Assembly: GCA_040216765.1 (NCBI GenBank)
Contig: JAVJON010000036.1
Location: 62,001-126,000 of the forward strand
DNA length: 64,000 nucleotides
Direction of reading: 5' to 3'
Source of the DNA: Marinibaculum sp040216765
Lineage (GTDB): Bacteria; Pseudomonadota; Alphaproteobacteria; Ferrovibrionales; Ferrovibrionaceae
Part shown: positions 53,012-61,445 of the stretch, in pieces
Position numbering within the stretch: position 1 is the first letter of the stretch
Layout: the number at the start of each line of letters is the position of its first letter
Position numbers and translations under genes: made by a program
Notes under the pieces: generated by a model
Databases searched by the model: none
The model's input: only the letters and a program-made list of their open reading frames with translations
Told to the model about the DNA's origin: nothing

Positions 53012-53821
53012 TCAGACGGCGGTCATGCCGCCGTCGACCACCAGCTCCGTGCCGGTCATCCAGCGCGACAGCTCGCTGCCCAGGAACAGCACCACATCGG
53101 CGATGTCGCCGGGCTGGCCGGTGCGGCCGATCGGGTAGAGCGCCTGCATCTGCGCCTGGGCGGCGGCCAGGTCCGGGAAGATGCCCAGGCCGGTCAGGTC
53201 GGCGACCAGCTTGTCGCCCATCGCGGTCTGCACCAGCGCGGGATGCACCGAATTCACCCTTATGCCATAGCCGAGCTGGCCGCATTCCACGGCCGCGGCC
53301 TTGCTCAGCAGACGCACCCCGCCCTTGGAAGCGCTGTAGGTGCCCAGCCCCGGCGTGCCGACCAGGCCGGCGACCGAGGACAGGTTCACGATGCTGCCGC
53401 CGCGCCCTGCCGGGCCGCCCGGCCGCATCGCGCGGATCGCATGCTTGTGGCCGATCAGCACGCCCAGGACGTTGACCTCCAGCAGGCGCCTTGCCTCGGC
53501 CACGTCCAGGTCGGCCAGGAACACGGTCTGCTCGATGCCGGCATTGTTCACCAGCACGTCCAGCCCGCCGAAGCGCTCCACGCAGCGCGCGACGACCCGC
53601 TCCCACGCCGCCTCGTCGGCGACGTCGTGGCGCAGGTAGAGCGCCGCGCCGCCGGCGTCGCGGATCTCCGCCGCCACGGCCTCGCCCGGCTCGTCCAGGA
53701 CATCGCCCAGCAGCACGCCGGCGCCGGCCGCGGCGAAGCGCCGGGCGATCTCCGCGCCGATGCCGCGCGCCGCGCCGGTGACGATGACGGCCTTGCCGGA
53801 AAGATCGATCTGCACCGCCAT
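53012..53821 (-). CDS. Short-chain dehydrogenase/reductase (SDR), classical
   Basis: The product is 269 aa from an ATG behind GGGAGAAAGG. TGAARGIGAEIARRFAAAG is the NAD(P) loop, LVNNAGIEQTVF the NNAG motif, and the catalytic Ser with the YxxxK pair appears in VNLSSVAGLVGTPGLGTYSASKGG (Tyr and Lys of YSASK). Acidic Asp after the second strand (GDVLDEPG) suggests NAD preference. The C-terminus LSRWMTGTELVVDGGMTAV is typical. It is not closely related to the next two SDRs and is last in the operon. Substrate unknown. Confidence 0.9.
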   Translation of the reverse strand: MAVQIDLSGKAVIVTGAARGIGAEIARRFAAAGAGVLLGDVLDEPGEAVAAEIRDAGGAALYLRHDVADEAAWERVVARCVERFGGLDVLVNNAGIEQTVFLADLDVAEARRLLEVNVLGVLIGHKHAIRAMRPGGPAGRGGSIVNLSSVAGLVGTPGLGTYSASKGGVRLLSKAAAVECGQLGYGIRVNSVHPALVQTAMGDKLVADLTGLGIFPDLAAAQAQMQALYPIGRTGQPGDIADVVLFLGSELSRWMTGTELVVDGGMTAV

Positions 53822-53841
53822 CCGCCTTTCTCCCGCCGGCC

Positions 53842-54621
53842 TCAGCCCCGCTTGTCGCGCGGGAACTTCTCGCGGAACTCCGCCGCGCGCTGCCACATCT
53901 CCTTCATGAAGGTGTCGGGGTCCTCGCGCATGCGCCGGCGCACCATGGCGGAGCGCTCGTCCACGTCGATCTCCGGGGTGCCGGCCTCGACCCCGTCCAG
54001 GGCACGGCCAGCGACATCCTCCGGCGAGGTCTTGTCCATGGTCACGAAGCCGATCATGCCGGTGTCGATGAAGCCGGCATAGATGCCGAACACCTCGACC
54101 CCCTTGTCCGCCAGGTCGCAGCGCAGGCCCTGGGTCAGCGCCATCGCCGCCATCTTGGAGGCCGCGTAGGTGCCGAAATGCGGCACGGTGGCCAGGCTGG
54201 CGACCGACAGCATGTTGACCATCGCCGCGCCGGCCGTGCCGGCATTGCGCTCGAGGATCGGGGCGAAGGCCAGGGCCATGCGGCCGGTGCCGACCACGTT
54301 GACGTCCAGCTCCCATTGCAGGGGCTTCACGCTGCCCGCCTCCAGCAGGCCGGCGCCCTCCAGCACCCCTGCATTGTTCACCAGCAGGCTGACGTCCGGC
54401 GCGGCCTTCGCGGCGGCCTCGACCTGCGCCTGGTCGATCACGTCCAGCGCCAGCGGCACCACCTTGCCGCCATGGGCGGCCACCAGGTCGGCCAGGCTCT
54501 CCGGCTTGCGGGCGCCGGCATAGACTTTCGACGCCCCGCGGGCCAGCAGCACCTCGACGAAGCTGCGGCCCAGGCCGCGGTTGGCGCCGGTGACCAAGGC
54601 CACCGATCCAGCGATCTTCAT
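53842..54621 (-). CDS. Short-chain dehydrogenase/reductase, paralogue 1
   Basis: The product is 259 aa from an ATG preceded by GAGGGGAAG. Cofactor loop TGANRGLGRSFVEVLLARG, NNAGVLEGAG, catalytic YAASK (TYAASKMAAMALTQGLR). It is clearly a paralogue of the next upstream gene: both contain GLRCDLA, VEVFGIYAGxIDT and EIDxDxR, and both end with a Met/Arg-rich helix. An Arg in GARKPESLADL after the second strand suggests NADP preference. Physiological substrate unknown; reduction of a pyrimidine-derived semialdehyde is one option because the operon begins with rutR. Confidence 0.9.
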   Translation of the reverse strand: MKIAGSVALVTGANRGLGRSFVEVLLARGASKVYAGARKPESLADLVAAHGGKVVPLALDVIDQAQVEAAAKAAPDVSLLVNNAGVLEGAGLLEAGSVKPLQWELDVNVVGTGRMALAFAPILERNAGTAGAAMVNMLSVASLATVPHFGTYAASKMAAMALTQGLRCDLADKGVEVFGIYAGFIDTGMIGFVTMDKTSPEDVAGRALDGVEAGTPEIDVDERSAMVRRRMREDPDTFMKEMWQRAAEFREKFPRDKRG

Positions 54622-54640
54622 GCCTGTCTTCCCCTCTCGT

Positions 54641-55414
54641 TCACACACTCTTACGGCCGGCCGGACGCGCCGACCGGACCTGCCGCGCCCGCCGGAACAT
54701 CGCCGCCAGGGCGCCGTCCGGATCGTCGCGCATCGCCTGGCGCAGCGCCACGGCGCGGTCGTCCGCGTCGATCTCCGGGATACCGGCCTCGATGCCGTCC
54801 AGGCTGCGCGCGGCGATCGCCGCCGGGCTGGATTTCTCCTGGTCGATGAAGGCGATCATGTCGGTGTCGATCAGGCCGGCATAGATGCCGAACACCTCGA
54901 TGTCCCGTCCCGCCAGGTCGCAGCGCAGCCCCTGGGTCAGCGCCATCGCCGCCATCTTGGCGGCCGAATAGGTGCCGAAATGCGGCGCGGTGCAGAGGCT
55001 GGCGATCGCCAGCATGTTGACGATCGCGCCGCCGCCATTGCGCTCGATCGCAGGCGCGAAGGCCAGCGCCATGCGGGCCGGCCCGACCGCGTTGACGGCA
55101 AGCTCTTCCTGCAGCGGCGCCACCGAACCGGCATCCAGCAGCCCGCTGCCGGCCAGCACGCCGGCATTGTTCAGGAGCAGGGTGACGTCCGGCGCCGCGG
55201 CCGCGGCGCGGTCGACCTGCGCCTGGTCGGTGACGTCCAGCTGCAGCGGCACGACCCGGTCGCCATGCATGTCGCGCAAGGGCGCCAGCGCCTCCGGCCG
55301 GCGCGCGGCGGCATGCACCCGGGCGACGCCGCGGTCCAGCAGGGCCGCCACGAAGGCGCGGCCCAGGCCGCGATTGGCGCCGGTGACCAGCGCGACGGAT
55401 CCGGCGAGCCTCAT
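54641..55414 (-). CDS. Short-chain dehydrogenase/reductase, paralogue 2, coupled to rutR
   Basis: The product is 257 aa. Its ATG overlaps the rutR stop (ATGA at 55411-55414), so it is translationally coupled. TGANRGLGRAFVAALLDRG, LNNAGVLAGSGLLDAGS and TYSAAKMAAMALTQGLRC (YxxxK as YSAAK) are the SDR motifs. The Arg-rich AARRPEALAPL suggests NADP. Near-identical motif layout to the following SDR indicates a tandem duplication. Confidence 0.9.
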   Translation of the reverse strand: MRLAGSVALVTGANRGLGRAFVAALLDRGVARVHAAARRPEALAPLRDMHGDRVVPLQLDVTDQAQVDRAAAAAPDVTLLLNNAGVLAGSGLLDAGSVAPLQEELAVNAVGPARMALAFAPAIERNGGGAIVNMLAIASLCTAPHFGTYSAAKMAAMALTQGLRCDLAGRDIEVFGIYAGLIDTDMIAFIDQEKSSPAAIAARSLDGIEAGIPEIDADDRAVALRQAMRDDPDGALAAMFRRARQVRSARPAGRKSV

Positions 55415-56103
55415 GGCTTCGCCCGCGCGGGCGGGGCGAGGCCGCAGCCCGCCAGCACCAGGGCGGTGACATGGCGGGCGATACGCTCGAACTCCGGTCC
55501 GTCCAGCCGCTCGCGGCCCAGCACCGCGGTGACCTGGGGCGCGAAGTCGGCATAGTGCTGGGTCAGCGCCCAGATCGAGAAGATCAGGTGCCTGGCATCG
55601 ACCCGCGCCATCCGGCCCTCCGCCATCCAGCCTTCCAGCACCGCGGCCTTGCCCTCCACCCAGTCGCGCAGATGGCCCTGCAGATAGTCGCCGATGCGCC
55701 GTGCGCCGCCCTGCACCTCGCCGGCAAAGACCCGGGAGGCGTTGGGACGGGTGCGCGACCAGTAGACCTTCTCGCGGATATAGGCCTCCAGCGCGGCGGC
55801 GGGGTCGGCGCCGGGCTGGATGCCGTCGGCGCCGGCCAGCCAGAGTTCCAGGATATCGGCCAGGACGGCGCCGTAGAGCGCCTCCTTGGTGCCGAAATAG
55901 TAGTGCAGGTTGGCCTTCGGCAGCCCGGCGGCACGGGCGATCGCGGCGGTGGTCGCGCCATCGAAGCCGCGCTCGGCGAACACCGCCTCCGCCGCTGCCA
56001 GGATGCGGCCGCGCATCTGGCGGCCGACCGGGGTGTCGGCGCGGCTGCCGGCCTCCGCGCCCGCATCCGGATCCCCGCCTGCTGGCTCTCTCAGTTCCGT
56101 CAC
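55411..56103 (-). CDS. rutR: TetR-family pyrimidine regulator RutR
   Basis: The product is 230 aa from a GTG behind GGGGGAACGG. The N-terminal TetR HTH is ILAAAEAVFAERGFDGATTA...AGLPKANLHYYFGTKEALY. The ligand domain carries VYWSRTRPNASRVFAGEVQG and DARHLIFSIWALTQHYADFAPQV; the last block is nearly identical to the E. coli RutR segment around its ligand-pocket Trp/Tyr residues, where RutR senses uracil and thymine. The N-terminus is about 15 residues longer than in E. coli and low in complexity. Its likely operator is the palindrome at 56184-56199. It is first in the operon with three SDR genes. Confidence 0.9.
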   Translation of the reverse strand: MTELREPAGGDPDAGAEAGSRADTPVGRQMRGRILAAAEAVFAERGFDGATTAAIARAAGLPKANLHYYFGTKEALYGAVLADILELWLAGADGIQPGADPAAALEAYIREKVYWSRTRPNASRVFAGEVQGGARRIGDYLQGHLRDWVEGKAAVLEGWMAEGRMARVDARHLIFSIWALTQHYADFAPQVTAVLGRERLDGPEFERIARHVTALVLAGCGLAPPARAKP

Positions 56104-56183
56104 CTCTGGCCGTTCCCCCGGGTCGCGCCTGCGCCTCTGGTTTCTGCAGGGACGTTAGGCGAGACCCTGCCGCACAGGCAATC

Positions 56184-56199
56184 TTGACCAATTGGTCAG
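56184..56199. promoter_or_regulatory. RutR operator TTGACCAATTGGTCAG between rutR and preT
   Basis: The site matches the E. coli RutR consensus TTGACCA-N2-TGGTCAA at all but the last base; its core TGACCAATTGGTCA is a perfect 14-bp palindrome. It lies 81 bp upstream of the rutR start and 156 bp upstream of preT, so one site could control both divergent operons. Confidence 0.82.
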
Positions 56200-56354
56200 G
56201 ATTTCGCTAGGCTTTCCGGCAACAGCGGAAAACCGCCGACAACAAGCCATCAAGAGCAGGGGCCCCGCCGCGTCGCGGCGTGCGGCCGGACAGGATCTTC
56301 AGGCGCGGATGCCGGCAGTGGCGGCCCGCGCCGCCAGTGGGAGAGGACGCGGGG

Positions 56355-57764
56355 ATGGCACAATCTGCCAGCGAATCCGGAATCCCGGCAGGGACGGGAG
56401 AGGGCGCAAGCGTCGACATCGCCGCGCACCGCCTGCCGGCGGAAGACTATGCGGCGAACTTTGCCGACGTGAAGCCGCCGCTGACCCGGCGCAAGGCCCT
56501 GGTCGAGGCCAGCCGCTGCCATTTCTGCCATGACGCGCCCTGCGTCACGGCCTGCCCCACCGGCATCGACATCCCCCGCTTCATCCGCGGCATCGCCACC
56601 GACAATGTCCGCGGCGCGGCGCTGACGATCCTGGAGGCGAACATCATGGGGGCGGCCTGCGCGCGGGTCTGCCCCACCGAGGTGCTCTGCGAGGAGGTCT
56701 GCGTGCGCGAGGCGCAGGAGGGCAAGCCGGTCCGCATCGGCGCCCTGCAGCGCTATGCCACCGACGACCTGCTGGCGCGCGGCGAGCAGCCCTTCGCCCG
56801 CGCCGCCGCGACGGGGCGGAAGGTGGCGGTGGTCGGCGCCGGGCCGGCCGGCCTGGCCTGCGCCCACGCCCTGGCCCGCCAGGGGCACGACATCACGGTG
56901 TTCGAGGCGCGGCCCAAGGCCGGCGGCCTCAACGAATACGGCATCGCCGCCTACAAGATGCCGGACGGCATCGCCCAGGCGGAGGTCGACTTCATCCTCG
57001 GCGTCGGCGGCATCGCGCTGCAGACCGGCAAGGCGCTGGGCCGCGACTTCACCCTGGGCAGCCTGCGGCGCGACTTCGACGCGGTGTTCCTGGGGATGGG
57101 CCTGGCCGGGGTGAACGCGCTGCGGCTGGAGGGCGAGGACATGCCCGGCGTGCTGGACGCGGTGGACTATATCGCCGGGCTGCGCCAGGCGCCGGACCTG
57201 TCGGCGCTGGAGGTCGGCCGCCGGGTGGCGGTGATCGGCGCCGGCAATACCGCGGTGGACATCGCGGTGCAGTGCAAGCGGCTGGGCGCGGAAGAGGTCA
57301 CCATGCTGTACCGCCGCGGGCCGGAGCAGATGGGCGCCACCTGGAAGGAGCGCGAGTTCGCCCAGGTCAACGGCGTGAAGATCCGCCATTTCGCGGCGCC
57401 TGTGCGGCTGCTCGCCGCCGGCGGCCGGCTCGCTGGCGTGGAATGCGCCGTGACCGAGCTGGATGCCGACGGCCGGCTGGCGCAGACCGACCGGCGCTTC
57501 ACCCTGCCGGCCGACATGCTGTTCAAGGCGATCGGGCAATGCTTCCTGCCCGATCCCCTGGCGCCCGATCTGCAAGCTGGCGGCGCGGCCGAGCCGCTGC
57601 AGCTCGACGGCGGCCGCATCGCGGTGAATGCCGAGCGGCAGACCTCGCTGCCCGATGTCTGGGCGGGCGGCGACTGCATCGCGGGCGAGGACCTGACGGT
57701 CGCCGCCGTGCAGGACGGCAAGCTTGCGGCGGCCGCGATTCATGCCACCCTGACGGCCGGTTGA
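56355..57764 (+). CDS. preT: NAD-dependent dihydropyrimidine dehydrogenase subunit PreT
   Basis: PreT/PreA reduce uracil and thymine to the dihydro forms using NADH. PreT is the electron-input subunit, 469 aa, starting at ATG 56355 behind GAGAGGA. The N-terminal Fe-S cluster domain has CHFCHDAPCVTACPTGIDIP and ACARVCPTEVLCEEVCV, giving cysteines for two 4Fe-4S clusters. The FAD loop VAVVGAGPAGLACAHALARQ and NAD loop VAVIGAGNTAVDIAVQCKRL follow. C-terminal GGDCIAGEDLTVAAVQDGK is the FAD signature. A short (11-bp) gap separates it from preA. Confidence 0.93.
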   Translation: MAQSASESGIPAGTGEGASVDIAAHRLPAEDYAANFADVKPPLTRRKALVEASRCHFCHDAPCVTACPTGIDIPRFIRGIATDNVRGAALTILEANIMGAACARVCPTEVLCEEVCVREAQEGKPVRIGALQRYATDDLLARGEQPFARAAATGRKVAVVGAGPAGLACAHALARQGHDITVFEARPKAGGLNEYGIAAYKMPDGIAQAEVDFILGVGGIALQTGKALGRDFTLGSLRRDFDAVFLGMGLAGVNALRLEGEDMPGVLDAVDYIAGLRQAPDLSALEVGRRVAVIGAGNTAVDIAVQCKRLGAEEVTMLYRRGPEQMGATWKEREFAQVNGVKIRHFAAPVRLLAAGGRLAGVECAVTELDADGRLAQTDRRFTLPADMLFKAIGQCFLPDPLAPDLQAGGAAEPLQLDGGRIAVNAERQTSLPDVWAGGDCIAGEDLTVAAVQDGKLAAAAIHATLTAG

Positions 57765-57775
57765 GGGAGAGTCCG

Positions 57776-59059
57776 ATGGCAGACCTGCGCACCGAATTCT
57801 GCGGCATCAAGTCGCCGAACCCGTTCTGGCTGGCCTCCGCGCCGCCGACCGACAAGGCCTACAATGTCGAGCGCGCCTTCCGCGCCGGCTGGGGCGGCGT
57901 GGTCTGGAAGACCCTGGGCGAGGATCCGCCGGTGGTGAACGTCTCGTCGCGCTACGGCACCCTGGAGGTGGGCGGCGTGAAGATGGTCGGCATGAACAAT
58001 ATCGAGCTGATCAGCGACCGGCTGCTGCAGGTCAACCTGCAGGAGATCAAGCAGGTCAAGCGCGACTGGCCGGACCGGGCGCTGGTCGTCTCCCTGATGG
58101 TGCCCTGCGAGGAGCCGAACTGGAAGGCGATCCTGGCCGCGGTGGAAGAGACCGAGGCCGATGGCGTGGAGCTGAATTTCGGCTGCCCGCACGGCATGTC
58201 GGAGCGCGGCATGGGCGCCGCCGTCGGCCAGGTGCCGGACTATGTCGAGATGGTCGCGCGCTGGTGCAAGGCGCATACCCGCATGCCGGTGATCGTGAAG
58301 CTGACGCCGAACGTGGGCAATATCCTGGGCCCGGCGCAGGCCGCCCATGCCGGCGGCGCCGATGCGGTCTCGCTGATCAACACGATCAACTCGATCATGA
58401 GCATCGACCTGGACGTCATGGCGCCGACGCCGGTGGTCGACGGGCTGGGCACCCATGGCGGCTATTGCGGCCCGGCGGTGAAGCCGGTCGCCCTGCACAT
58501 GGTGGCGGAGATCGCGCGCAATGCGCAGATGCGCGGCCTGCCGATCTCCGGCATCGGCGGCATCGCCACCTGGCGCGACGCGGCGGAGTTCATCGCGCTG
58601 GGCTGCGGCAATGTGCAGGTCTGCACCGCGGCGATGCATTACGGCTTCAAGATCGTCGAGGACATGGCCGACGGGCTGTCGAACTGGATGGACGGCAAGG
58701 GCTATGCCCGGATCGAGGATTTCCGCGGCATGGCCGTGCCCAACGTGGTCGACTGGAACGACCTGAACCTGAACTACAAGACCATCGCCGCGATCGACCA
58801 GGAGATGTGCATCGGCTGCGGTCTCTGCCATATCGCCTGCGAGGATACCTCGCACCAGGCGATCGCCGCCTCGGCCGACGGCGCGAAGCGGGTCTATTCT
58901 GTGATCGACGCGGAATGCGTCGGCTGCAACCTCTGCCAGATGGCCTGCCCGGTGACCGACTGCATCTCGATGGTGGCGGTCGATACCGGCAAGGGCCGCC
59001 TGACCTGGCGCGACCACCCCAACAACCCGATGCGAACCGTGAAGGAGGCTGCGGAGTGA
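57776..59059 (+). CDS. preA: NAD-dependent dihydropyrimidine dehydrogenase subunit PreA
   Basis: PreA is the FMN-containing pyrimidine-reducing subunit, 427 aa, from an ATG behind GAGGGAGA. The DHOD-like barrel includes TEFCGIKSPNPFWLASAPPT, VELNFGCPHGMSERGMG, VIVKLTPNVGNILGPAQAA and GGYCGPAVKPVALHMV. The C-terminus carries two 4Fe-4S motifs, CIGCGLCHIACEDTSHQ and CVGCNLCQMACPVTDC. In mammalian enzyme the ACGQ motif supplies the active-site Cys; here the block reads AAVGQ (Val150), so another residue must act as the acid or the chemistry differs. The stop overlaps the next gene's GTG. Confidence 0.93.
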   Translation: MADLRTEFCGIKSPNPFWLASAPPTDKAYNVERAFRAGWGGVVWKTLGEDPPVVNVSSRYGTLEVGGVKMVGMNNIELISDRLLQVNLQEIKQVKRDWPDRALVVSLMVPCEEPNWKAILAAVEETEADGVELNFGCPHGMSERGMGAAVGQVPDYVEMVARWCKAHTRMPVIVKLTPNVGNILGPAQAAHAGGADAVSLINTINSIMSIDLDVMAPTPVVDGLGTHGGYCGPAVKPVALHMVAEIARNAQMRGLPISGIGGIATWRDAAEFIALGCGNVQVCTAAMHYGFKIVEDMADGLSNWMDGKGYARIEDFRGMAVPNVVDWNDLNLNYKTIAAIDQEMCIGCGLCHIACEDTSHQAIAASADGAKRVYSVIDAECVGCNLCQMACPVTDCISMVAVDTGKGRLTWRDHPNNPMRTVKEAAE

Positions 59060-60303
59060 CGCGCCAGGCACCCGGCAACCTGCGAATCGACGGCGACCGG
59101 CTCTGGGCCTCGCTGATGGAGATGGCGCAGATCGGCGCCACCGCGAAGGGCGGCAATTGCCGCCTGGCGCTGACCGACCTGGATCGCGAGGGCCGCGACC
59201 TGTTCGTGCGCTGGGCGGAGGAGGCCGGCTGTACGGTCACCGTCGACCGGATGGGCAATATCTTCGCCCGCCGGCCGGGCACCGACCCGGACGCCCGCCC
59301 GGTCGGCGCGGGCTCGCACCTGGACACGCAGCCGACCGGCGGCAAGTTCGACGGGGTGTTCGGCGTGCTGGCCGGACTGGAGGTGGTGCGCACCCTGAAC
59401 GACCATGACATCGCGACGCGTGCGCCTGTCGAGATCTCGGTCTGGACCAACGAGGAAGGCTCCCGCTTCCCGCCGGCGATGATCGGCTCCGGCGTCTATG
59501 CCGGGGTGTTCGACCTGGACCATGGCCTCAGCCGCGCCGACCCGGACGGCAGGACGATCGGCGAGGAACTCGCCCGCATCGGCTATGACGGGCCGGCGGA
59601 GATGGGCTCCCGCGATTTCGGCGCCTTCTTCGAGGTGCATATCGAGCAGGGGCCGATCCTGGAGGCGGAAGAGAAGACCATCGGCGTGGTGCAGGGCGCG
59701 CAGGGCCAGCGCTGGTACGAGATCACCCTGACCGGGCAGGAGGCCCATGCCGGCCCGACCCCGATGGCGCGCCGCAAGGACGCGCTGGTCGGCGCCGCCG
59801 CGATCGTGGGCGAGGTCAACCGCATCGGCCATGCCCACCAGCCCTATGCCTGCGCCACCGTCGGCATGATGCAGGTGCGGCCGAACTCCCGGAACACGAT
59901 CCCGGGGCAGGTCTTCCTGACCATCGACTTCCGCCATCCCGACGATGCGATCCTGTCGAAGATGGATGCCGAAATGCGCGCCTTCGCCGCGAAGGCCGCC
60001 GCGGGGCAGGGGCTGGAGATCGACCTGAAGGAGATCTGGTATTCGCCGCCGGTGGTCTTCGCGGCGCCCTGCGTGGCGGCGGTGCAGGAGGCGGCGAATG
60101 CGATGGGCATGAAGAACATGCCGATCGTGTCCGGCGCCGGCCATGACGCCTGCTACATCAGCCGGGTGGCGCCGACCGGCATGATCTTCGTGCCCTGCGA
60201 GGACGGCATCTCCCACAACGAGGTGGAGAACGCCACGCCGCAGGACCTGGCGGCCGGCTGCAACGTGCTGCTGCATGCGATGCTGTCCCGGGCGAATGCC
60301 TGA
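59056..60303 (+). CDS. M20-family N-carbamoyl amidase / beta-ureidopropionase or allantoate amidohydrolase
   Basis: The product is 415 aa from GTG 59056, sharing bases with the preA stop. Metal and substrate residues: AGSHLDTQPTGGKFDGVFG (His, Asp), WTNEEGSRFPPAMIGSG (Glu-Glu), FEVHIEQGPILEAEEK (HIEQGP) and MIFVPCEDGISHNEVE (His). RPNSRNTIPGQVFLTIDFRH and GAGHDACYISRVAPTG complete the hydantoinase/carbamoylase family. In reductive pyrimidine breakdown it would hydrolyse N-carbamoyl-beta-alanine. Family relatives act on allantoate or carbamoyl amino acids, so sequence alone does not fix the substrate; the operon context favours beta-ureidopropionase. Confidence 0.9.
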   Translation: MTRQAPGNLRIDGDRLWASLMEMAQIGATAKGGNCRLALTDLDREGRDLFVRWAEEAGCTVTVDRMGNIFARRPGTDPDARPVGAGSHLDTQPTGGKFDGVFGVLAGLEVVRTLNDHDIATRAPVEISVWTNEEGSRFPPAMIGSGVYAGVFDLDHGLSRADPDGRTIGEELARIGYDGPAEMGSRDFGAFFEVHIEQGPILEAEEKTIGVVQGAQGQRWYEITLTGQEAHAGPTPMARRKDALVGAAAIVGEVNRIGHAHQPYACATVGMMQVRPNSRNTIPGQVFLTIDFRHPDDAILSKMDAEMRAFAAKAAAGQGLEIDLKEIWYSPPVVFAAPCVAAVQEAANAMGMKNMPIVSGAGHDACYISRVAPTGMIFVPCEDGISHNEVENATPQDLAAGCNVLLHAMLSRANA

Positions 60304-60318
60304 CGGTGCTGTAAAGAA

Positions 60319-60413
60319 GCCGTCATCCCGGCCTTGAGCCGGGATCCATTCCGCCATCGCCTGCGGTGCGCCGGCGCTGGCGGAATGGGTTCCAGGGCCA
60401 GGCCCTGGAACGA
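60319..60413. repeat. Palindromic repeat element between amidase and 2OG oxygenase genes
   Basis: Three nested stems: ATCCCGGC/GCCGGGAT (60325-60332 and 60338-60345), ATTCCGCCA/TGGCGGAAT (60348-60356 and 60378-60386) and TCCAGGGCC/GGCCCTGGA (60391-60399 and 60401-60409). It is a single, compact copy of the family found at 20.8, 32.6 and 40.1 kb. Its position inside an operon suggests partial termination or RNA stabilisation. Confidence 0.75.
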
Positions 60414-60449
60414 CGTAGTTTGGGACAACCGACAACAGGAGGCGAATTC

Positions 60450-61445
60450 ATGGGTGAGATTCCGGTCATCGACCTCGGCCCCTATTTCTCGGGCGGGGCG
60501 GCGGGCAAGGCCAAGGTCGCGGCGGCGGTCGATCGCGCCTGCACCGACATCGGCTTCCTGATCGTCACCGGCCATGGTGTCCCGGCGGCGCTGGTCGAGG
60601 ACATGCGCGCCACCAGCCGGCGCTTCTTCGACCTGCCGATGGACGCCAAGATGGCCTACAAGATGCCGGACGACCGGTATCGCGGCTATACCGCCTATGG
60701 CGGCGAGGCGCTGAGCTATTCGCTGGGCGACGAAAGCCCGCCGGACCTGAAGGAAGGCTTTTCCATCGGCCCCTGCGACACCGCGCAGGATGCCTATCAC
60801 GCGGCCGGCGGCACGTTCTTCGCCCCCAACATGTGGCCGCCGGAAATGCCCGAGCTGCGCCCGGTCTGGACCCGCTACTACGGCGCGATGGAGGGGCTTG
60901 CCACCGACCTGATGCGGATCTTCGCGCTGGGCCTGGGGATGGACGAGCATTACTTCGACGACAAGGTCGACCGTCACATCACCAACTTCACCGCCATGCA
61001 CTACCCGCCGGTGACCGGCGAGGTGCTGCCCAACCAGCTGCGCGGCGGCGCCCATACCGACTATGGCAGCCTGACCATCGTGCAGCGCGACGACAGTCCG
61101 GGGGGCTTGCAGGTGCAGGACAAGTCCGGCGCCTGGATCGACGCGCCCTACATCCCTGACAGCTTCGTCATCAACCTGGGCGACCTGATGGCGGAATGGA
61201 CCAATGACCGCTGGGTCTCCACCCTGCACCGGGTGGTCCCGCCGCCGCCGCAGGCGGCCGCGACCGCCGACCGGATGTCGCTGCTGTTCTTCCACCAGCC
61301 GAACTACGATGCCCGGATCGAGGTGCTGCCCACCTGCACCGGGCCGGACAACCCGCCGAGATACGGCAACACCACGTCGGGCGAGCATGTGATGGAGAAG
61401 ATCCGCCGGCATCGCATGCCGGGGCTGGAGAGCGCCGCGGAATAG
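60450..61445 (+). CDS. 2-oxoglutarate/Fe(II) oxygenase, isopenicillin N synthase family
   Basis: The product is 331 aa from an ATG preceded by AGGAGG. N-terminal DIOX_N block PVIDLGPYFSGG... and GFLIVTGHGVP. The iron triad is seen in LRGGAHTDYGSLTIVQRDDS (His, Asp) and STLHRVVPPP (His), and MSLLFFHQPNYDARIEVLP gives the C-terminal strand; an Arg following the last His binds 2-oxoglutarate in relatives. These enzymes hydroxylate or desaturate small molecules. It follows the amidase after the palindromic repeat; whether it belongs to pyrimidine catabolism is unclear. Confidence 0.88.
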   Translation: MGEIPVIDLGPYFSGGAAGKAKVAAAVDRACTDIGFLIVTGHGVPAALVEDMRATSRRFFDLPMDAKMAYKMPDDRYRGYTAYGGEALSYSLGDESPPDLKEGFSIGPCDTAQDAYHAAGGTFFAPNMWPPEMPELRPVWTRYYGAMEGLATDLMRIFALGLGMDEHYFDDKVDRHITNFTAMHYPPVTGEVLPNQLRGGAHTDYGSLTIVQRDDSPGGLQVQDKSGAWIDAPYIPDSFVINLGDLMAEWTNDRWVSTLHRVVPPPPQAAATADRMSLLFFHQPNYDARIEVLPTCTGPDNPPRYGNTTSGEHVMEKIRRHRMPGLESAAE

